From NCBI GenBank assembly GCA_964057225.1, contig OZ059899.1, forward strand, positions 15,012,501-15,076,500: a stretch of 64,000 bases of DNA, read 5' to 3'. The notes beneath the pieces were generated by a model. It was not told the DNA's origin. It saw only the letters and a list, made by a program, of their open reading frames with translations, and searched no databases. The position numbers were made by a program, and so were the translations under genes. The stretch's first letter is position 1, and each line of letters starts with the position of its first letter. This DNA is from Auanema rhodensis. Lineage: Eukaryota > Nematoda > Chromadorea > Rhabditida > Rhabditidae. Below are positions 48,174 to 62,965 of this stretch, in pieces.

Positions 48174-51100
48174 GTTGCTACATTTTCTATTTTATGAAGG
48201 GACTGTCGGAGTGTTTTGGCAAGGGATTGGAGGCGATATTTATCCTTTCCCTCAGTCAGGTTTGGGGCTTCTGCAACTGGTATGGTTCTTCAGTTGTTAT
48301 CGATTGTGTGAAGATGTCTCCTCCCTTCGCTGTTTGGATCATTGTCATCTTCTTTGACTGTTCCGTATTTCTTTTTGTTCAACCAACGTGACGTCAGCCA
48401 CTTGCCGGTTCGCCATGGCCGAGTAGATCGGAATGCAATGCGCATTGACGACCGGTCCTTGGCGCAATGCTATCTCTATGCTTCAACCCGTTTACTGCCC
48501 TCTCGAGCTTCTAGCTTATGTCGATTTCTCAAAGAATATTCTTAACGCTGGGTCCTATCTTGTGGCTTTTTTCTTTTGTTGTCAGCTGTTTGCAGGCCTG
48601 GTGAGACAATTAGAGGGTGGATCGCCTGTGAACATGTATACGAATTGTGTTATGATCTTAATTGCTGTATTCTAGCATTGAAAAGCAAACAATTCTATAT
48701 GAATCTTAAACTGATCGTTGACTTCAACGCTGTCCTCTTCGCTTCGTCGTTATCATTGTCGTCTTCGGAGACGGCAGAACTGGCCGTAAACATTAAGAAT
48801 GTCTATTTGCTCGTAAATTTTCCTCTGCTTCTACGTAATCTCAGGAATTGAATCAACTATAAGTTTGACTCCTCTGTTGTTTTTTTGAACTACACTTTAC
48901 TATGCTTTAAAATTGTGTTCTTAGAACACCTCATGAAAGATAGCTAACTGCGATCAGCTGCGTGGCCTACTATTGCGCATATTTCATATCACGTGGTTAG
49001 CTTCTGCCATTTTTCCAGATGTTGTTTATTAGATTTGCTTTATAGTTTTCTTTTAAGTTTCATGAACTGAATGTCTTACGCATTCTATTTTAATTCGTGA
49101 CTGAGACTATCATTTGTTCTTAACTGTAGTGATCTTTAAACTTTTGATAGTTTTCTACAACGCTCATCAGATAGATAGATAGTTACTTAAGACTTCTGAA
49201 ACAAATACGACGATTCTTTATGACGTGGGATGCTGGCACTATACGTATTTTTCTCCACCCCTTCATCAGAATATTACTTTTTAACCTCCCAGTCTTATCA
49301 TTGAAAGCACAATTTATTTTTTCACTTTGACACACCATGTGTTTTCTTCTTGAACGTTATTTTTCCTTTTTCCTATTTCTTGGCTACCAATTTCAATCAT
49401 GCAGGTTTAATTGGTAACTTGATTACAATTTCTGTTAGATTATCTTATTTGGAATAATGTTTCGCATTTTCCTGTGGTCAATGATTATATCTGGTTGCTG
49501 TGAGAATAACCAGGAGACTGATTACGACAACGAAGAGGATGTAACCGCCGGAGCGCCGCTGTTCTTTCTTGTTCTGCTTAAATCTTTTCAACTGCTACAG
49601 CGTATCACGCAGATTGTTCATGCAACAAGCCACCATTTGATTTACCTCATGCCTCTATATTTTCACCCCTTATCATCCAGTCTCACTACTGTGTTTTCCT
49701 CGTCGTTTCTTTTTTTTATTCTGTATCCAATGGCTGTGGTGATTGACGAATATTTATAATTATATTTTTTTACACCCGATAAGCATATTGGTATATTATT
49801 TTCATTTTCTAATCAATGTGAACAACATATAGCTGCTTATCGTCCGATTAGACTGATGGAATTGTTTGCAAATATTAACCTTTATAACAAATTTTCATAT
49901 TAGTGAGAACTTCTTTCTATGCTAATATTGACAACAATTTAATTGTGGTTGTCCTAATTCAATAACTTAGTTTTCTTCATCACTCCATAAAGAATAGGCT
50001 ATACGTTATCATTCTTGTTATCTCAAAGCTGTTGCTATCTATTGGTTTCCATATTTCATCGCTATACTGGCCGGTTTCTATTTCAACCCCGTTCCTTATT
50101 ATATTTTATATCAACTTTCTATTTATTTACCGAATAGACTTTCATTATCTCTTCTGATCTTCAGGAATTCTTGGGCACGGTCCAACCATTTGAGTTTTGA
50201 CTTGCTTTCGCTGAATATTTGTGGAAGGCTCTCCTATGCCTTCATCTGCAGGTTCTTCAGACTCTGGATGTCCGGGCCTCCTGTCTAATTTCGACTCGAC
50301 CTTATGTGAACATTGCTCAGAGCCAACATCTCCAAGTAGTATTGGAACTGACGATGACGAACCGCTTTTTGAGAATTATTACCACGAACACTCGAAGAAT
50401 AGCCGTATAAACAAGAATCGTCGGCATCGGAAAAAAAATGCAATATATAGAGATTCTTCCTCGGTATCCTCTTCGACAAGCGAAGCGAACTCTGTTTTAA
50501 GTGATGAAGATCGTAAAGTTACCCTATCGCTCGATGACGTTGTTCACCAGATATATGTTTATTTCCAATCCTTATTGATTATTGTACGACGTCAGCAGGA
50601 ATTCTTCCAGCATATAGATGGCTTGGTAGCCGACGGAGATGCGCGTTGGGGTGCCTGCGATCATAGGAATGGATGGCGAACTGATCCATCCGGTTGTTTT
50701 GCCCCTATGGGCTACGGCGATCCGTCAAGGCCGGTATCGTTTCCAGGCTTGTGGGCCGTTCCTCATCCAGCCGTTCATTTGTCTATTCTTGCTACCTTTA
50801 TTCATGACTACTTGAATTTCTTAACGCGGTGAGCTTTTTCTCTTCAGAGCAAACCCATCGCTTGAAAGAAAGTTTTGACTGCGTCTCGTTTTTTGTTCCC
50901 TTTAGCAAAACCTCCTTCAGATCTAACGAACTATTGAGTTTTTAAATATCAGTTTTCTTTCAGTCTTCATCCCAGTCTGGCACCTCGTACGAATATTCCA
51001 CAGAACCATCTAGCTAATGGTCATGAAGATTCAAGCATTCTGGCTGGATCCAGAATGCAAAGAAGTAACCATTTATAATTATTTTAGTTTTTATTTGTTT

Positions 51101-54100
51101 TTTAACCAGATGCTACAGGGGAGATGATTCTTCCTGAAGAAATGATGCCAATGTTAATGAGAATAGTTCAAACTCAAGCTTTACCCCAAATACCAGCTGA
51201 AGATGGCCAAAATAGAGATGAAAATTCTTTAATCAATTCTGCAAAGTAAGCATTATTAACTTTTGCATGTGTTCAATGCTTATTAATAGTACATGGGCCG
51301 GGATGCCTCCTGCTATGATGCAACAGTTAGCTACAGTTTTGAACCAGCAAGTTCAAAGCCAAACTGGAGCACATTCCAATCCTTCTGCTTCAACGCCTTC
51401 GACTCCTGTAAGACAGGTAAATACACATAACTCTCCGATTGTGATGGTTCATTTTTCAGAATTATTCGTCGGTTGTAGCTCGGAACTCTCAGTCAAGTGA
51501 TAGCACTGCCATTTCTGAGAGTGGAAAAAATGCTCCTGTCGCTTATGCTGCAAAGGCTGCATTGCAACCAAAATGCAATGTTAAGCGAGAGGAAAAAGGT
51601 GAGCGTTTAAATTTTGTCGCGAAAAGGCAAGGTGACGACAACGTTATTCGTTATCATATACTTTGTAACAATCCTATCTTTTGAATTGTAATCAAGCTTA
51701 GTTTTCCTAAATTGGTCAAATTGAACCAAGTTAATCGATACTTGGTGGTGTTTTATAGCTTTTCTTTCTTCTTTTTACGTAGATGTAATAGAAAGGAAAA
51801 GCTGAAACAGAATGGAATTCAAGTATTTTTTATAACGTTGTTACAGCCGCCATTGCACCAATCTTGCTGCCTCTCGTTTCTGATAGGGAATCAAAAAGAT
51901 CTTCTGATGAGAAGAGCTTAAAAGTGGTGACTGGTGACACCGGTGAGTTCTTTTTTTTGTTACTTGCTGAAAGTGTATGAGAGCTGTCTTGAAAAAGTTA
52001 TTCCGCCTGAGAACATCACGCAGCTGACCAGTTGAAGGTCGCCCCTGGATGATCAGGTTTTATTGGTTAAGAACACCTACTGTCCAGGACTAACATGGAT
52101 TAATTTTAGTTTTTTTCCAATCATCTTTTCGTAATATGCACTATGCTCTAGATGAGTGGATTGTCTATCCGTTTGCTATCGCGGGGCTTTAAGAGCATGG
52201 TCCTAATGTTTTTTCTTTCACCGTGTTCTCTCCATGGGATTGTCAAAATTTTCTTTTCTGTCCGCGAGTATTGATTTTCTTCATTGTAACTTCCTGCCAT
52301 TATCTTGAACAGAATTCACCATCTGCTTACAGTTCACATATAAATAGTAGATAGTTATCAGTCCTACTTAACTATTTCTTGTCTTCAGCTGTAACATGAC
52401 CATCTTTCCATATAGTATGAGGTAGTAGAGAGACCTATAGATATAAAATGGTGAAGAGAGTGAGAGAAATAGAAAGGAATCAACAGAAACTGCGCTTCTT
52501 TGATCCAGATATATATGTATATGTACATACACACATATATATATATATATATATATGTGGATGAATGAATGACGAAACAGAGTGATGATTTCCATCGGCG
52601 ATCGTCATCATTATTATCCCTGACATTGCCGCTCTCAGGATCGAAAGAAACTTTAGAGAAAGCTAAAGAGACAGGAGGCTGAGAGAAATTGTAGACAAGC
52701 GCTTTACGTGCTCATTGCTTAGGGTCTGCTGTTTTTTTTCGACCCCATTGTTGCCAAATCATTTTCTATATGGAAACACATGAAGTTATTGCTATGTCAA
52801 TCTCATTTCGCTAACAGCATGTATGCATTCTTAGATAAGTAGTGGAAAGGGCGCATACCCTGTCAGATCAATAGTCGATATGTGTTGCGCGCCACAAACT
52901 GCGACGTATTGCTAGTGTATCGTTGATGAATCGCTTACCGTGAGCTGGTTTATCTAAGACTTTTTTCTACATTAAAAATGTTTTATTTAAGCCCGATTTA
53001 AGGAGCTCGTTGTTGCGCATATGTTCACAGCTGTTTCGAACTTTTCTAGCACTTTTTTTTGCCTCTAAAAAATTGGATTAGCTTGCTAATTACTTTTTTC
53101 GTTGTGATGCGAGTTGATTATTAGAAATTGTAATTGTTCTTTCACTTCTAATCGTTGTCTACTATAATCGTCATGACCTTCTCTATATTTTGCGTATTTT
53201 GAACGTAAAGATTTTGATGTCCGCAATCTTTATCTTCCCATCGCTGATGGTTTTGAACTGTTTCGTATTTAATCAAATGCTCTCTACGCTGGCTGTCATA
53301 GATCTTATACATCATTCGCTTATCAATTTTCTTATCCTCCTAGATGATTTCCTTTGTTTCTATTATTATTGCTTTTCTATCTGTCTTAATTAATCGCCAT
53401 TCAATCCTTATTTATTTCATTCAGGATTTCTTTTTCCTACCAGAACAACAGAGTTGTATTAGCCTAAGATTACGAAATTTCGTAGTACACTGCCATCCTC
53501 TCATCATATACGTTATTTTCTCTCGCACACGGACATTTCGCAGTCTGTTCTGACATTGCAGTATCTCAGCGAAGGACGCTTATGTCTAATAGAGATAAGA
53601 TACGAATAGTTAATAGTTATAATATTCGTGGCAGCTATGTTAGCTGAGGATATAGGAAGTAATAGGAGAGATCTTCAGTTCGTACTCCCGGCTGTTTTAA
53701 ACCTTCCCTCCCGGTTATTTGCAAAACCGCATTTGCGCCATCCATTTCTTCGTAGTTTTCGATCTAACACCTTTGATCATGCCATTTCCGAACGAATTCG
53801 ATTGTCTTTGTCAAGTGGTGAAGATCTCAGTGGTGTATCAACGGAAGAATTAACGGAAATTATATGGCATTCGGAAGACATTGATGGCGTAGTAGATGAG
53901 GAAGAGGAATGGGAAGAAATTCCTGATTCGTCAGATAGCAGTGATGTGAGCCGAGAATGTCTTCCACATCGTTGTGAAGTTGTACCTATGTCTGATGAAG
54001 AGCTGGAATACTTGGAGCAAGCGCATTCGCGCAGCCGTCTGTTGTCTATATATAGGGAACCCAGTCTACGTTTCATCACCATTTCACCATTGACTTTTGT

Positions 54101-57100
54101 GACACCTCATATTTCAGGTAAATTTGTATAAGTTTTGGTAAAGTTCCAGGTATACATGTTCATTGCTTACTTTGCGGTAACATTGGACAAAACGCGGGGG
54201 AGATATCGAGGGGGATGTGTGCAATGCCAGTTGTATCAGCTGCTTTGTATGAGCCAGGAAGAATGGCTACCGCCGGACTAGATGTTGCTTTGTTCTAGAG
54301 AGAGATTGAGTGTGGTAGAGAGATGTTTGAGAGGAATGTGCTTTCTGACATTTGAAGCAGCACTGTTTTAAAGTCTGTCCAGCTTATTATATATATATTA
54401 TAGGAGAAAGTGGATATCAAAGCGAAAGCTCGCCTCCTGTAGCGGCTGTTTCTAGTAAGCCCAGATTCGGTTAGTTTCATTTTGCTTTCCATTTTTCTTC
54501 TCACTGTTTTATTTCCATATCTTTTCTCTCTCCTTCTCGCTTTCTTGATATATATGCTGCCTTCTTGAACCGCCTTCCGCCCGCCTTGCTAATTTTCTGT
54601 CCATGATCAGTTTCTATTATGTCAATTTTCTTCATACAACTAACATTTGAAAGTTAGCAGTTCCTATTTCGGCAAAGAGAAATTGAAATTTCTATTCCTT
54701 GCGCCATATTTACTAACTTTTACTATGTTTTTATGATTTTCGATTCTTCTTATATCCAAAACTTACCCCTTTTTTACGGAAAATATAATCTGCTCAAAGT
54801 TCTTAGCGACAAAATTAGCTGTTGTAATATGTTGCTGTCGGCGAAGTCTGATTCATGATCATTGAAATGACCAGGTACATTATTAAAATTCCCTTTAATT
54901 TAGTGATGTATTCATATTTCTTCTTCCTCTGATCTTCTATTTAGACGCTTTTATTCAACAATAGCTGAACCGTCTTTTCCTTTCACATTTTTCATAAGTT
55001 GTTATCTTCAATATTTGGATAGAACTTACTGTTGTTCTTTATGATCTGATAACAATAGTCAGGACATAAGTCATAACTTTAGATCTCACGCTATTAGGCT
55101 TGTGTTTTATATTTTTTGGATCAATGAGTATTGGCAGATCTTGTGCAGTGTTTGTTGTGTTATATCTATCCGTTTTTTGCGATGGCTTTAGCTTCTCGAA
55201 CACACCTATTTGCAATCGATGCGCACAGCTGTTGAAGTTATTTTCATTTTATTGGTTTTCAGTTATTTATCCAACTTCATATCCCTAATATCCTTAATTT
55301 TTGTTTGTTGCTTCTCTTTTCATGATGATTCTTCATGTTGCATTTGCTAATCGTATTTCATTGTACTAGTTGGCGGAACTGAGGAGTTGTTTCGATTTTT
55401 CACACCGATTCCGATTTTGTATACTTCTTCTGATTACGAGCTCTGGAATTTTATTATTGAGTGCATGTTTTGAGAATCGTGCATATGATTGATTCAGACA
55501 CTATTCGTTTTCAATAATGTGCATCCTCATGTTACTATCTGCCAGCCTCTATCATTTCCTCTCCCTCTCTGCTTTTCTCTGATTCTCTCCCTTTTCGAAT
55601 CATGACCTGTCCAGAAATAGCTCCGTCACTCTGAAATTTGGGCATTTTACTGCACTTGTACTGATCTTCGTTCTTTTCTCATATTTTAACATAATGCCAG
55701 ACCTCCAATTGTGCTCATGGAAATCTGATATCTTGTTTTACAGGCTCATCAGTTAGCATTCCAAGCGGCTCAAAGTTGACTGATCTCTCTGAAGCTACTC
55801 AAGGTATTCATATATCTGATAGTGTTATATAATTTTTTTGAATTCAGCAGTTGACAGTGCTCGTTCATCGGTGTCTTCTTCTAAGCCACCGACACCTCCC
55901 CCTACGTCACCTTTGAATACGTCTGGCCATTTTGAAGTTTCAAAAATGGATGTGGTAGGGTATTTATGATGAAATATTGAAGTAATTTGTTCATTTTTTA
56001 GCTTAGTGAGGAAATCTGGCACTATCACAATTCTGTAACTCAGACAGACGCTATGTTGAATCAAAAATTGCATTTAAGAGATTTGCTGTATTATTCTATT
56101 TGCCCTGTGTTTCCAAGTAAGTAGAGTGAAAACTGACGTCAATTTCAACGTTTGACTTTCTTAGTGTGTGGACTGTACGTAGTTGGGTCTTCATTGAACG
56201 GGTTCGGCAACAACTCTTCCGATATGGATCTCTGTCTAATGATCACAAATAAAGATGTACGTTTTTGCCTCAGCATTTTTAAATAAATTCATATTTTCAG
56301 CTCGACCAGAAGACTGATGCTGTTGTTGTTCTTAATATGATTCTCAACGCTCTGTCTCCCCTAGAGTGGGTTGCTTCTCAGAAGCTGATCTTAGCAAAGG
56401 TATCAACAACGAACTAGTGGCATGATATCATACTCGATTTTAGGTCCCTATTTTGCGTATCAAGTTTAATGCTCCTTTTTCTGATATCACTGTTGATTTG
56501 AATGCAAATAATTCGGTAGCTATTAAGAATACACATCTGTTATGCTATTACTCTTCATGTACGTTTATATCATTTTTAGTTTGTTCATTCATGTTTTGCT
56601 TACAGTTGATTGGAGGGTTCGACCACTCGTATCTGTAGTGAAAGAGTGGGCCAAACGTAAAGGCATTAATGATGCTAACCGTAGTTCATTCACAAGTTAT
56701 TCTTTAGTTCTTATGGTCATACACTATTTGCAATGTAGGTTTTGTACTTTTGGACTTTGTTTTATGATTTCTCTTTTAGGTGGTGCTGATCCCCCTGTTT
56801 TGCCTTCTCTCCAGCAAATGTATCCCAAGCTCTTCTCATCGAAGTGTGATGTTCGAACCCTGAATGTCACCCAAGCTTTGCCTACACCAGCTGATGAGTG
56901 GGAGTATAGTGATAAGGCTACGTTAGGTGAACTTTTAATAGGATTCTTGGATTATTATGCTAACAAGTTTAAGTAAGTTGAACCATAATTATAGGCATAT
57001 ATACTCTTTTTTTAGTTATGATAGGGATGCTATATCAGTTCGTCAAGGCAAACGTGTAGATAGAGCTTCTCTAGCTCGAAATCGACCAGTGGGCACAACT

Positions 57101-57796
57101 AATGCTGGATCGTGGAGATCACAATGGCGGTGTATTTGCATAGAGGTTTGATATATTTTGTGCAATCTGAATATACAATTGTTTTGTTCAGGAGCCTTTC
57201 ACGTTATCTAATACTGCTCATTCAATTTATGATGAAATGGTATTTGGAGCTATTAAAAATGCATTCCGAGAAGCTCATCTCGAGTTAGAACAGAGTAGAG
57301 ATTTACAAACTTTGTTAAGTTGTAAATCTATTACTGTTAATGCACCAATGGGAGGGTTAGTTAACTAAACATCAATATTATTTCTTAATATTGTACTTTT
57401 AGTGCTGTAGTGTACTCGACATCATATGATGGTACAAGGACAATACTTTCCGAATCATCTCCTTCCCCACCTACTTCACAGCCTAATATGAGCTTAATGC
57501 CTAGTGGTTCTGCCAATAGTTTGAATACAGCACAATCTGGAAGTTCTGCTAGTAGTAGTAATGGAGATGAACCTGACGAACATCCCAGCAATGATAGGTA
57601 CGCATTATCTTGATGATTCATTCTCGTTGAATTGATAATTAAGGATGTGGTCTAACTGAGCTCTTTCAGACTACCTACCCTGAGTTCAGGAATAATAATC
57701 CGTCGTTCCGGAGACCGCCGAACCTCTGGACGACGGAGGCAGCCTCGGAAATCTGCTGAAGTCTCTACGGCACAATTGGCGGCTTGTCGTACTTAG
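46670..57796 (+). CDS. gld-2: Cytoplasmic poly(A) RNA polymerase GLD-2
   Basis: GLD-2 enzymes extend poly(A) tails of specific cytoplasmic mRNAs with RNA-binding partners, notably in the germline. Exons continuous in phase: 50252-50828, 50964-51064, 51110-51245, 51290-51416, 51460-51598, 51847-51942, 53635-54117, 54404-54469, 55744-55803, 55848-55954, 56002-56116, 56165-56256, 56301-56399, 56444-56558, 56606-56734, 56780-56972, 57016-57145, 57192-57355, 57403-57597 and 57670-57796. The catalytic core has VGSSLNGFGNNSSDMDLCLM (GS...DxD) and a third acidic site in SDITVDLNANNS. A PAP-associated domain follows (SFTSYSLVLMVIHYLQ, LGELLIGFLDYYANKFNYDR). No RNA-recognition domain is seen, as in other GLD-2s. 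The tail is basic (RRSGDRRTSGRRRQPRKS). The start at 46670 belongs to an upstream exon block (separate entry) whose link to 50252 is unresolved, so the N-terminus is tentative. Confidence 0.88.
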
Positions 57797-60249
57797 ATTT
57801 TTGGATCTCATTTTCTGAGAGCGCTGACTACTGTATATTTCTTATTCGGCTTTCTCTATTTTTCTGTTAATTTAGTTAGTGTTTGTACAAAAATTGTTAA
57901 ATAATCGGCAACAGTGGGTAATTCGTACCCTTCTTAGCAATCTGTTTCATATTTATTTTTAAGTTTCCTTTTTATCTAAGTGCGTTCCCCTGTTGCCAAC
58001 AAAAAAAGTTATATAATTTACAGAAAATTTACATTATATTATCACAAATCGTACGGTGCGTTGTTGATTGTTTATGTACGGATAGCGGTATTAGGCACTT
58101 GCCTGCGAAACCATTTGCTCACTTAAAGGGCTCTTCAGTCCTTTCACTTTTATACGTTTTATTTAGATTACTAAAACCCAGAAAGACATTGTATGCTCTT
58201 AGGCTGAAGTGAGAGTATAAATGTGGGTTGCAGCATTATGTGCCTAAGCTCTTCCTCAAGTTTTATCGCTCATCTTTCCATAATTCTATCTTTCCTCTTT
58301 CTTTCAACTGTAGTTCTATTGTGTAGTGTGATGGCCTATTATTGATGTTGCTCCATGGTTTTAATCTTATAGACGCTCTGTGTCTTTCCTTTTTGCAGGT
58401 CTTCCTTGTCTTGTTACTCAAAATACCGATTATTCTGCTAAATTTCTAGTTGTCTGCTCATGCTACATCAGCTTTTACTGATCATTTGTAACTATTTCTG
58501 ACCAGATTTGATTAGTAGCCCAAGCAATCGATTGGAGATATAGTATGTAATCGCTTTCCGGTTCACATTCTTCGGGATCTAATCGTGATGGAGGCGCGTT
58601 TCTTTAGTTTTGTTTGTAGTTGTAATTATTAGGCGTGTGCAAAAGTTCGCCCCCCCCAAACCTAAATAAAATGATTTTCCCACGGTTATTCGGTGTTTTT
58701 TTTAATCAAAAAGGAATTCTAAGTATGTTATGAATAATAGCTTGATCAGAAATATTAGAGCGGAGAATTAGGTTTGTAATTGTGTGAAATTACCAGTTCG
58801 AATCAAGTTCTTCAATCAAGTTTTGTAAACAGTTCATTGTGAGTTCGTGCTTGTAGTTAGTATATACTTCCGCTTCTTGCAAGATTTGTATTTTTGAAGG
58901 TTGTAAGAAAATCATGTCAGATTCGGCGAAACATGTTGTACCTGTAGGTCATCAGATTTCGCTGTTATTCATGGACTAACTGGAAACAAGCAGTTCAAAG
59001 AGATGCCAGAAATTTTTCTTCAAGTTTTGGAAAATGTCTGTCACTCTAGCTGTTGGTGAAGATATTTTGTAAAAGAAAACTTCAATCTTACATTCCTCCA
59101 ACTTCAAACAGCCATCTATCACAAACCGTTTTTATGTCAGGAAGTATGAAGTGGAAATCAGTGTAAATGATGGAGAAAAACGAAAGAATTTTGCGTGAAA
59201 ACACTTTTTTTGGATACATCTTCAAATGAAAATATTTTGATTTTTGAAGAATTGATGCTTAATCTTTCTTTTTTTTTCCCAACACATTTTTTTATACCTT
59301 TTTTTTCTGGTGTGAGAGAGAGGAAAAGATAGAGAGTGAAAGAGTGAGTGGGAAATATTGAGAGAGAGAGGGACAGAGATCGATTTAGATAAAAAGAAAA
59401 AACTAGAGATAGAAAGAAAAAGGGAGATGGAATTGTCTCCTTCACAATTATTTTTTTGATGCTATCAAGCTTGTATTTCAGTTTGTTAGGGTCCATTTCT
59501 CTCTTTCTCTCTATCTTGTTGGATATATCTCTGACTTTCTCTTCATATCGTTCATTCATTTTGCTACCGTTGAGCAAAAGTTCAGTTGTGTTGTGTAACT
59601 TTTTCCAATATTTAATTTTTTGATTAATATAGAAGATAAATGTTAATGATTTCCAATTGATATTCTGAACTATGAACAGAGAATGAATGAATTAATTATC
59701 AATTAATGCTTAATGTGAAGCTGATTGCCATGGAAGCCATAAAACATGAGGTCTGTGTGCCGTCTCTACTATGTAACTCTATTCAAGCAAGGGCCTAAAT
59801 GGATGTGTGAAAAAGTGGCTGCGTATTGAATGATGATACTCTTAGCAAAAAAAAAATTCTGCATATCATTGCTCTCGACTATTTCTATTTAACTCGCTCT
59901 CTCTCTCTCTCTCTCTCGCTTAGTATCTCTGTATCTCTACGTCTCTCTCCCTCTCCCACTCTCTGCATCTCTATTTTTATAAAAAAAGAGTTGATATCTC
60001 TATGAGTTATTGGATTCTTGCCTCTCGGCATGACTACATCAATGTCTGGCAAACAGGACGGTCATAATGATGTCTTGAGCTGTCTGTTCTCAGCACAAAA
60101 ACGTCAGAAATCCATATCTGTATAAGCAGACGACAGTTAATGTTGCTTCTTCGTTGATAGCTCTTCTTATCATCTTGGTATATTAACCCAATCTTTTGTA
60201 AATCATAAATTTTCTGGAAGAAAGACAGAGGGAAAATTGAAAGAGAGAT

Positions 60250-60251
<2 letters not shown>

Positions 60252-60330
<79 letters not shown>
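60252..60330. repeat. (GA)n microsatellite
   Basis: About 79 bp of nearly pure GA dinucleotide with one AAA interruption. It explains the long Ser-Leu frames on the minus strand. Confidence 0.95.
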
Positions 60331-60331
<1 letters not shown>

Positions 60332-61404
60332 TTGCACATCATGGCTGTTAGGAATATTATCGGGCACGTGTCTGCTGGACTCTTTGTTGCAAATAAAGCT
60401 GCAGTTTCCTACGATACATAGACATACCCTTGCATACTTCTTGATCCCAGATAAAGGGGAAAGAAGAGAGAAGAATAGAAAGAAACAAAGTAGAGAAGGG
60501 GAAGAGGAATACAGGGAAAATGGACATAGAGAAGGAACATAGCAGTGACTGGAAAAGCGGAAGCATTTCACTGTTTTGTCGTGTTTATCTGTTAATGTCC
60601 AAAATAATAATTGTCTTACTGTATAAAGAAAAGAAGCAAACAGCTTCCATATCTACCATTAAGGGGTGGACTTACGAAGTAAATAAGGGGACCGGGAAAT
60701 TCACGAGAAGTGAGAGAAAGTAAATGATATTATGTGATAGAGAGAATAGCTATCAGACAGAACAGACGATACCCACGATTTAGGGGGTCAGTTCGCAGTT
60801 CCGTAGAACTTGTTAGCTTTTCAGACGACGTGACAGCTTCTGAAACTTCTGGAATCCTGTTATCACAATCATTTGTTAATGTGTTCCATTACACGTATAT
60901 GAAATTGGAATAGAAAACAATATATATTTATCTATATATATGAACTAGATGGGGTAAAAGAAATAATTTAATTAAAATAAATAATTCTTCATATATACAA
61001 ATGAAATCAATAATCCTGGCCTTGATCTCCTGTACTATTTCCTTTTTCAAAATTATTGCCTCGTTTACCTTTTCTGCATCTCTCTCTCTCAAAATGGCAG
61101 ATAACAAGATAGTGATACGCTTACTTTCGTTACTACAAAAAAAAAGTCAAAACAGGATGGCAATGACCTCAAGAAGTTGCTATAAGGATAACGGTATGCT
61201 AACAGAAAAAATAGTAATGAAGTACTTGAGAAGAGGCTTTGAACGGTTTATAGCTGTTATGTGAACAAGGGCTATAATATTGTCGGAACAGAGAGAGAAT
61301 CCCTATTGGGAGATATTGGTCATCCAGCAGTTCTTGGTGATAGAACTGTGAGTTTGCGCATAAGTAAACAACACCTGGAGCTTGAGTAAAAGGATAGGAT
61401 ATTC

Positions 61405-61464
<60 letters not shown>
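61405..61464. repeat. (GA)n microsatellite
   Basis: About 60 bp of GA dinucleotide with a single AAAG interruption, followed by a further GAAAGATAA stretch. Confidence 0.93.
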
Positions 61465-61468
<4 letters not shown>

Positions 61469-62962
61469 TAAATAGTTAAGAGTGAGAGAGGAAATAGAGA
61501 TGAAAAAAGGCTTGTTTAAGCAAACCGTCTGTTCACGCAACACAGTATTTAGAACGCCATCTCATCTAACTTATAGTATGTAATAATATTGACTTTTCAA
61601 TATAATATATCCATATCTATATATATATACATATATAGATATTTATAAAGAAATTTAGAATATTGCGCGTCATTTGTCATATTTCCTATATAGTGCATGA
61701 TTATGTTTAAAACATTATATTCATCGATGTGTATGTATAAACAGATAAACATACAAAACGTATGAAGAATGATGAGCTGAAAAGTTTTGAATCAAATGCA
61801 ACCGGTTTATACATCTTCAATATACGCAAATGAATGACGCATACAATTATGACGCTACGGGAATATGATTAACATAGCACGTGGTTGCTTAATTCACGTG
61901 TTCACGTCACGTATGTAAGTCACGCAAAGTCATTCAGCTCATATGCAATTGCGATATACTTCTTCAATGAATCATCAGTATCGCCATGTTCGCTAATCAA
62001 CAAGCCAACCAAAAAAAAAGTTTTTTTTCGTCCAAAATCTTTATAGATATGATTTACCTGCCATTCCATGTTGCTGCACTCGCTAAGGAAAAACAGAAAG
62101 ATGATGAGAAAAGCAAAAAAAAACAAGAGAAAGAGAGAAGAGGGGGGTTAGTGGTTGTATAAGAAATATACGTATTTTCGATGTGCTTTTAAGTTTTTTA
62201 GGAATGTCCCATGGGCACGAGAATGATCATGAATCAATATGATCAGCAGGTTTGGCTAATGCTTAGGACATGTAAACTTTCCTTCGTTTTTTATCTATCG
62301 AGGACATGTGACTTGGCATGAACGAACAAAAAAACCATTAAGAAATATTCGTGCAATATGAATTAAAGACAAAGAAAATTGAAAAAAAAAGCTGCTATTC
62401 TGATTGTAGGGATAGGAGGCAGTTGGCAGTATAATAGCAGTAACAATGAATTTGTGAGATTCATTTGAAAAAAGTTCAACGAGGTAACAGAAGATGTGTA
62501 GTTTTTTATTTTTTGTTTGAATCAGGTCAAACATTCAATATTCCATCTGGTCATAGATGGTCCATGTTGCAGTGTTCTTCAGTTTATTCATTGTTAACAA
62601 TTTTCTGGCAAAACTAACGGGCCGGGGGGGTGAATTGTAAATATATATATTTTTTTTTGGGAAAATCTTCTTTTCATTGTCAAAATTGGAAACGTCGTCT
62701 ATACCAGCCAATCTTTGGTTGTGCTAAAAATTGATTTTCTTTAAAAAATTAATAAGCCTTTTACGACTTATTTGTCTGAATAAATATAACATAATACATG
62801 TGTAGATAGTTAGACGACCCAAAGATTTCATCAGTTATTTGAATTTAAAGATTTACTAGACCTCCTATGCATTATGCTTGTGATTTCAAATCTGGATATA
62901 TATGTATATAACAAAGCTTTATCTTTATAAAAAGTTTTATGATGAATCATAAACTAAATTTC

Positions 62963-62965
<3 letters not shown>

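Noticed and set aside
48594-48851. Candidate GLD-2 exon starting RPGETIRGWIACEH
   Set aside because: The acceptor is plausible and the frame is open, but no donor gives the one-base carry-over needed for the exon at 50252, and the long form reads into hydrophobic low-complexity sequence.
60034-60571. Long Ser-Leu-rich open frames on the minus strand
   Set aside because: They are translations of a (GA)n microsatellite in two frames.
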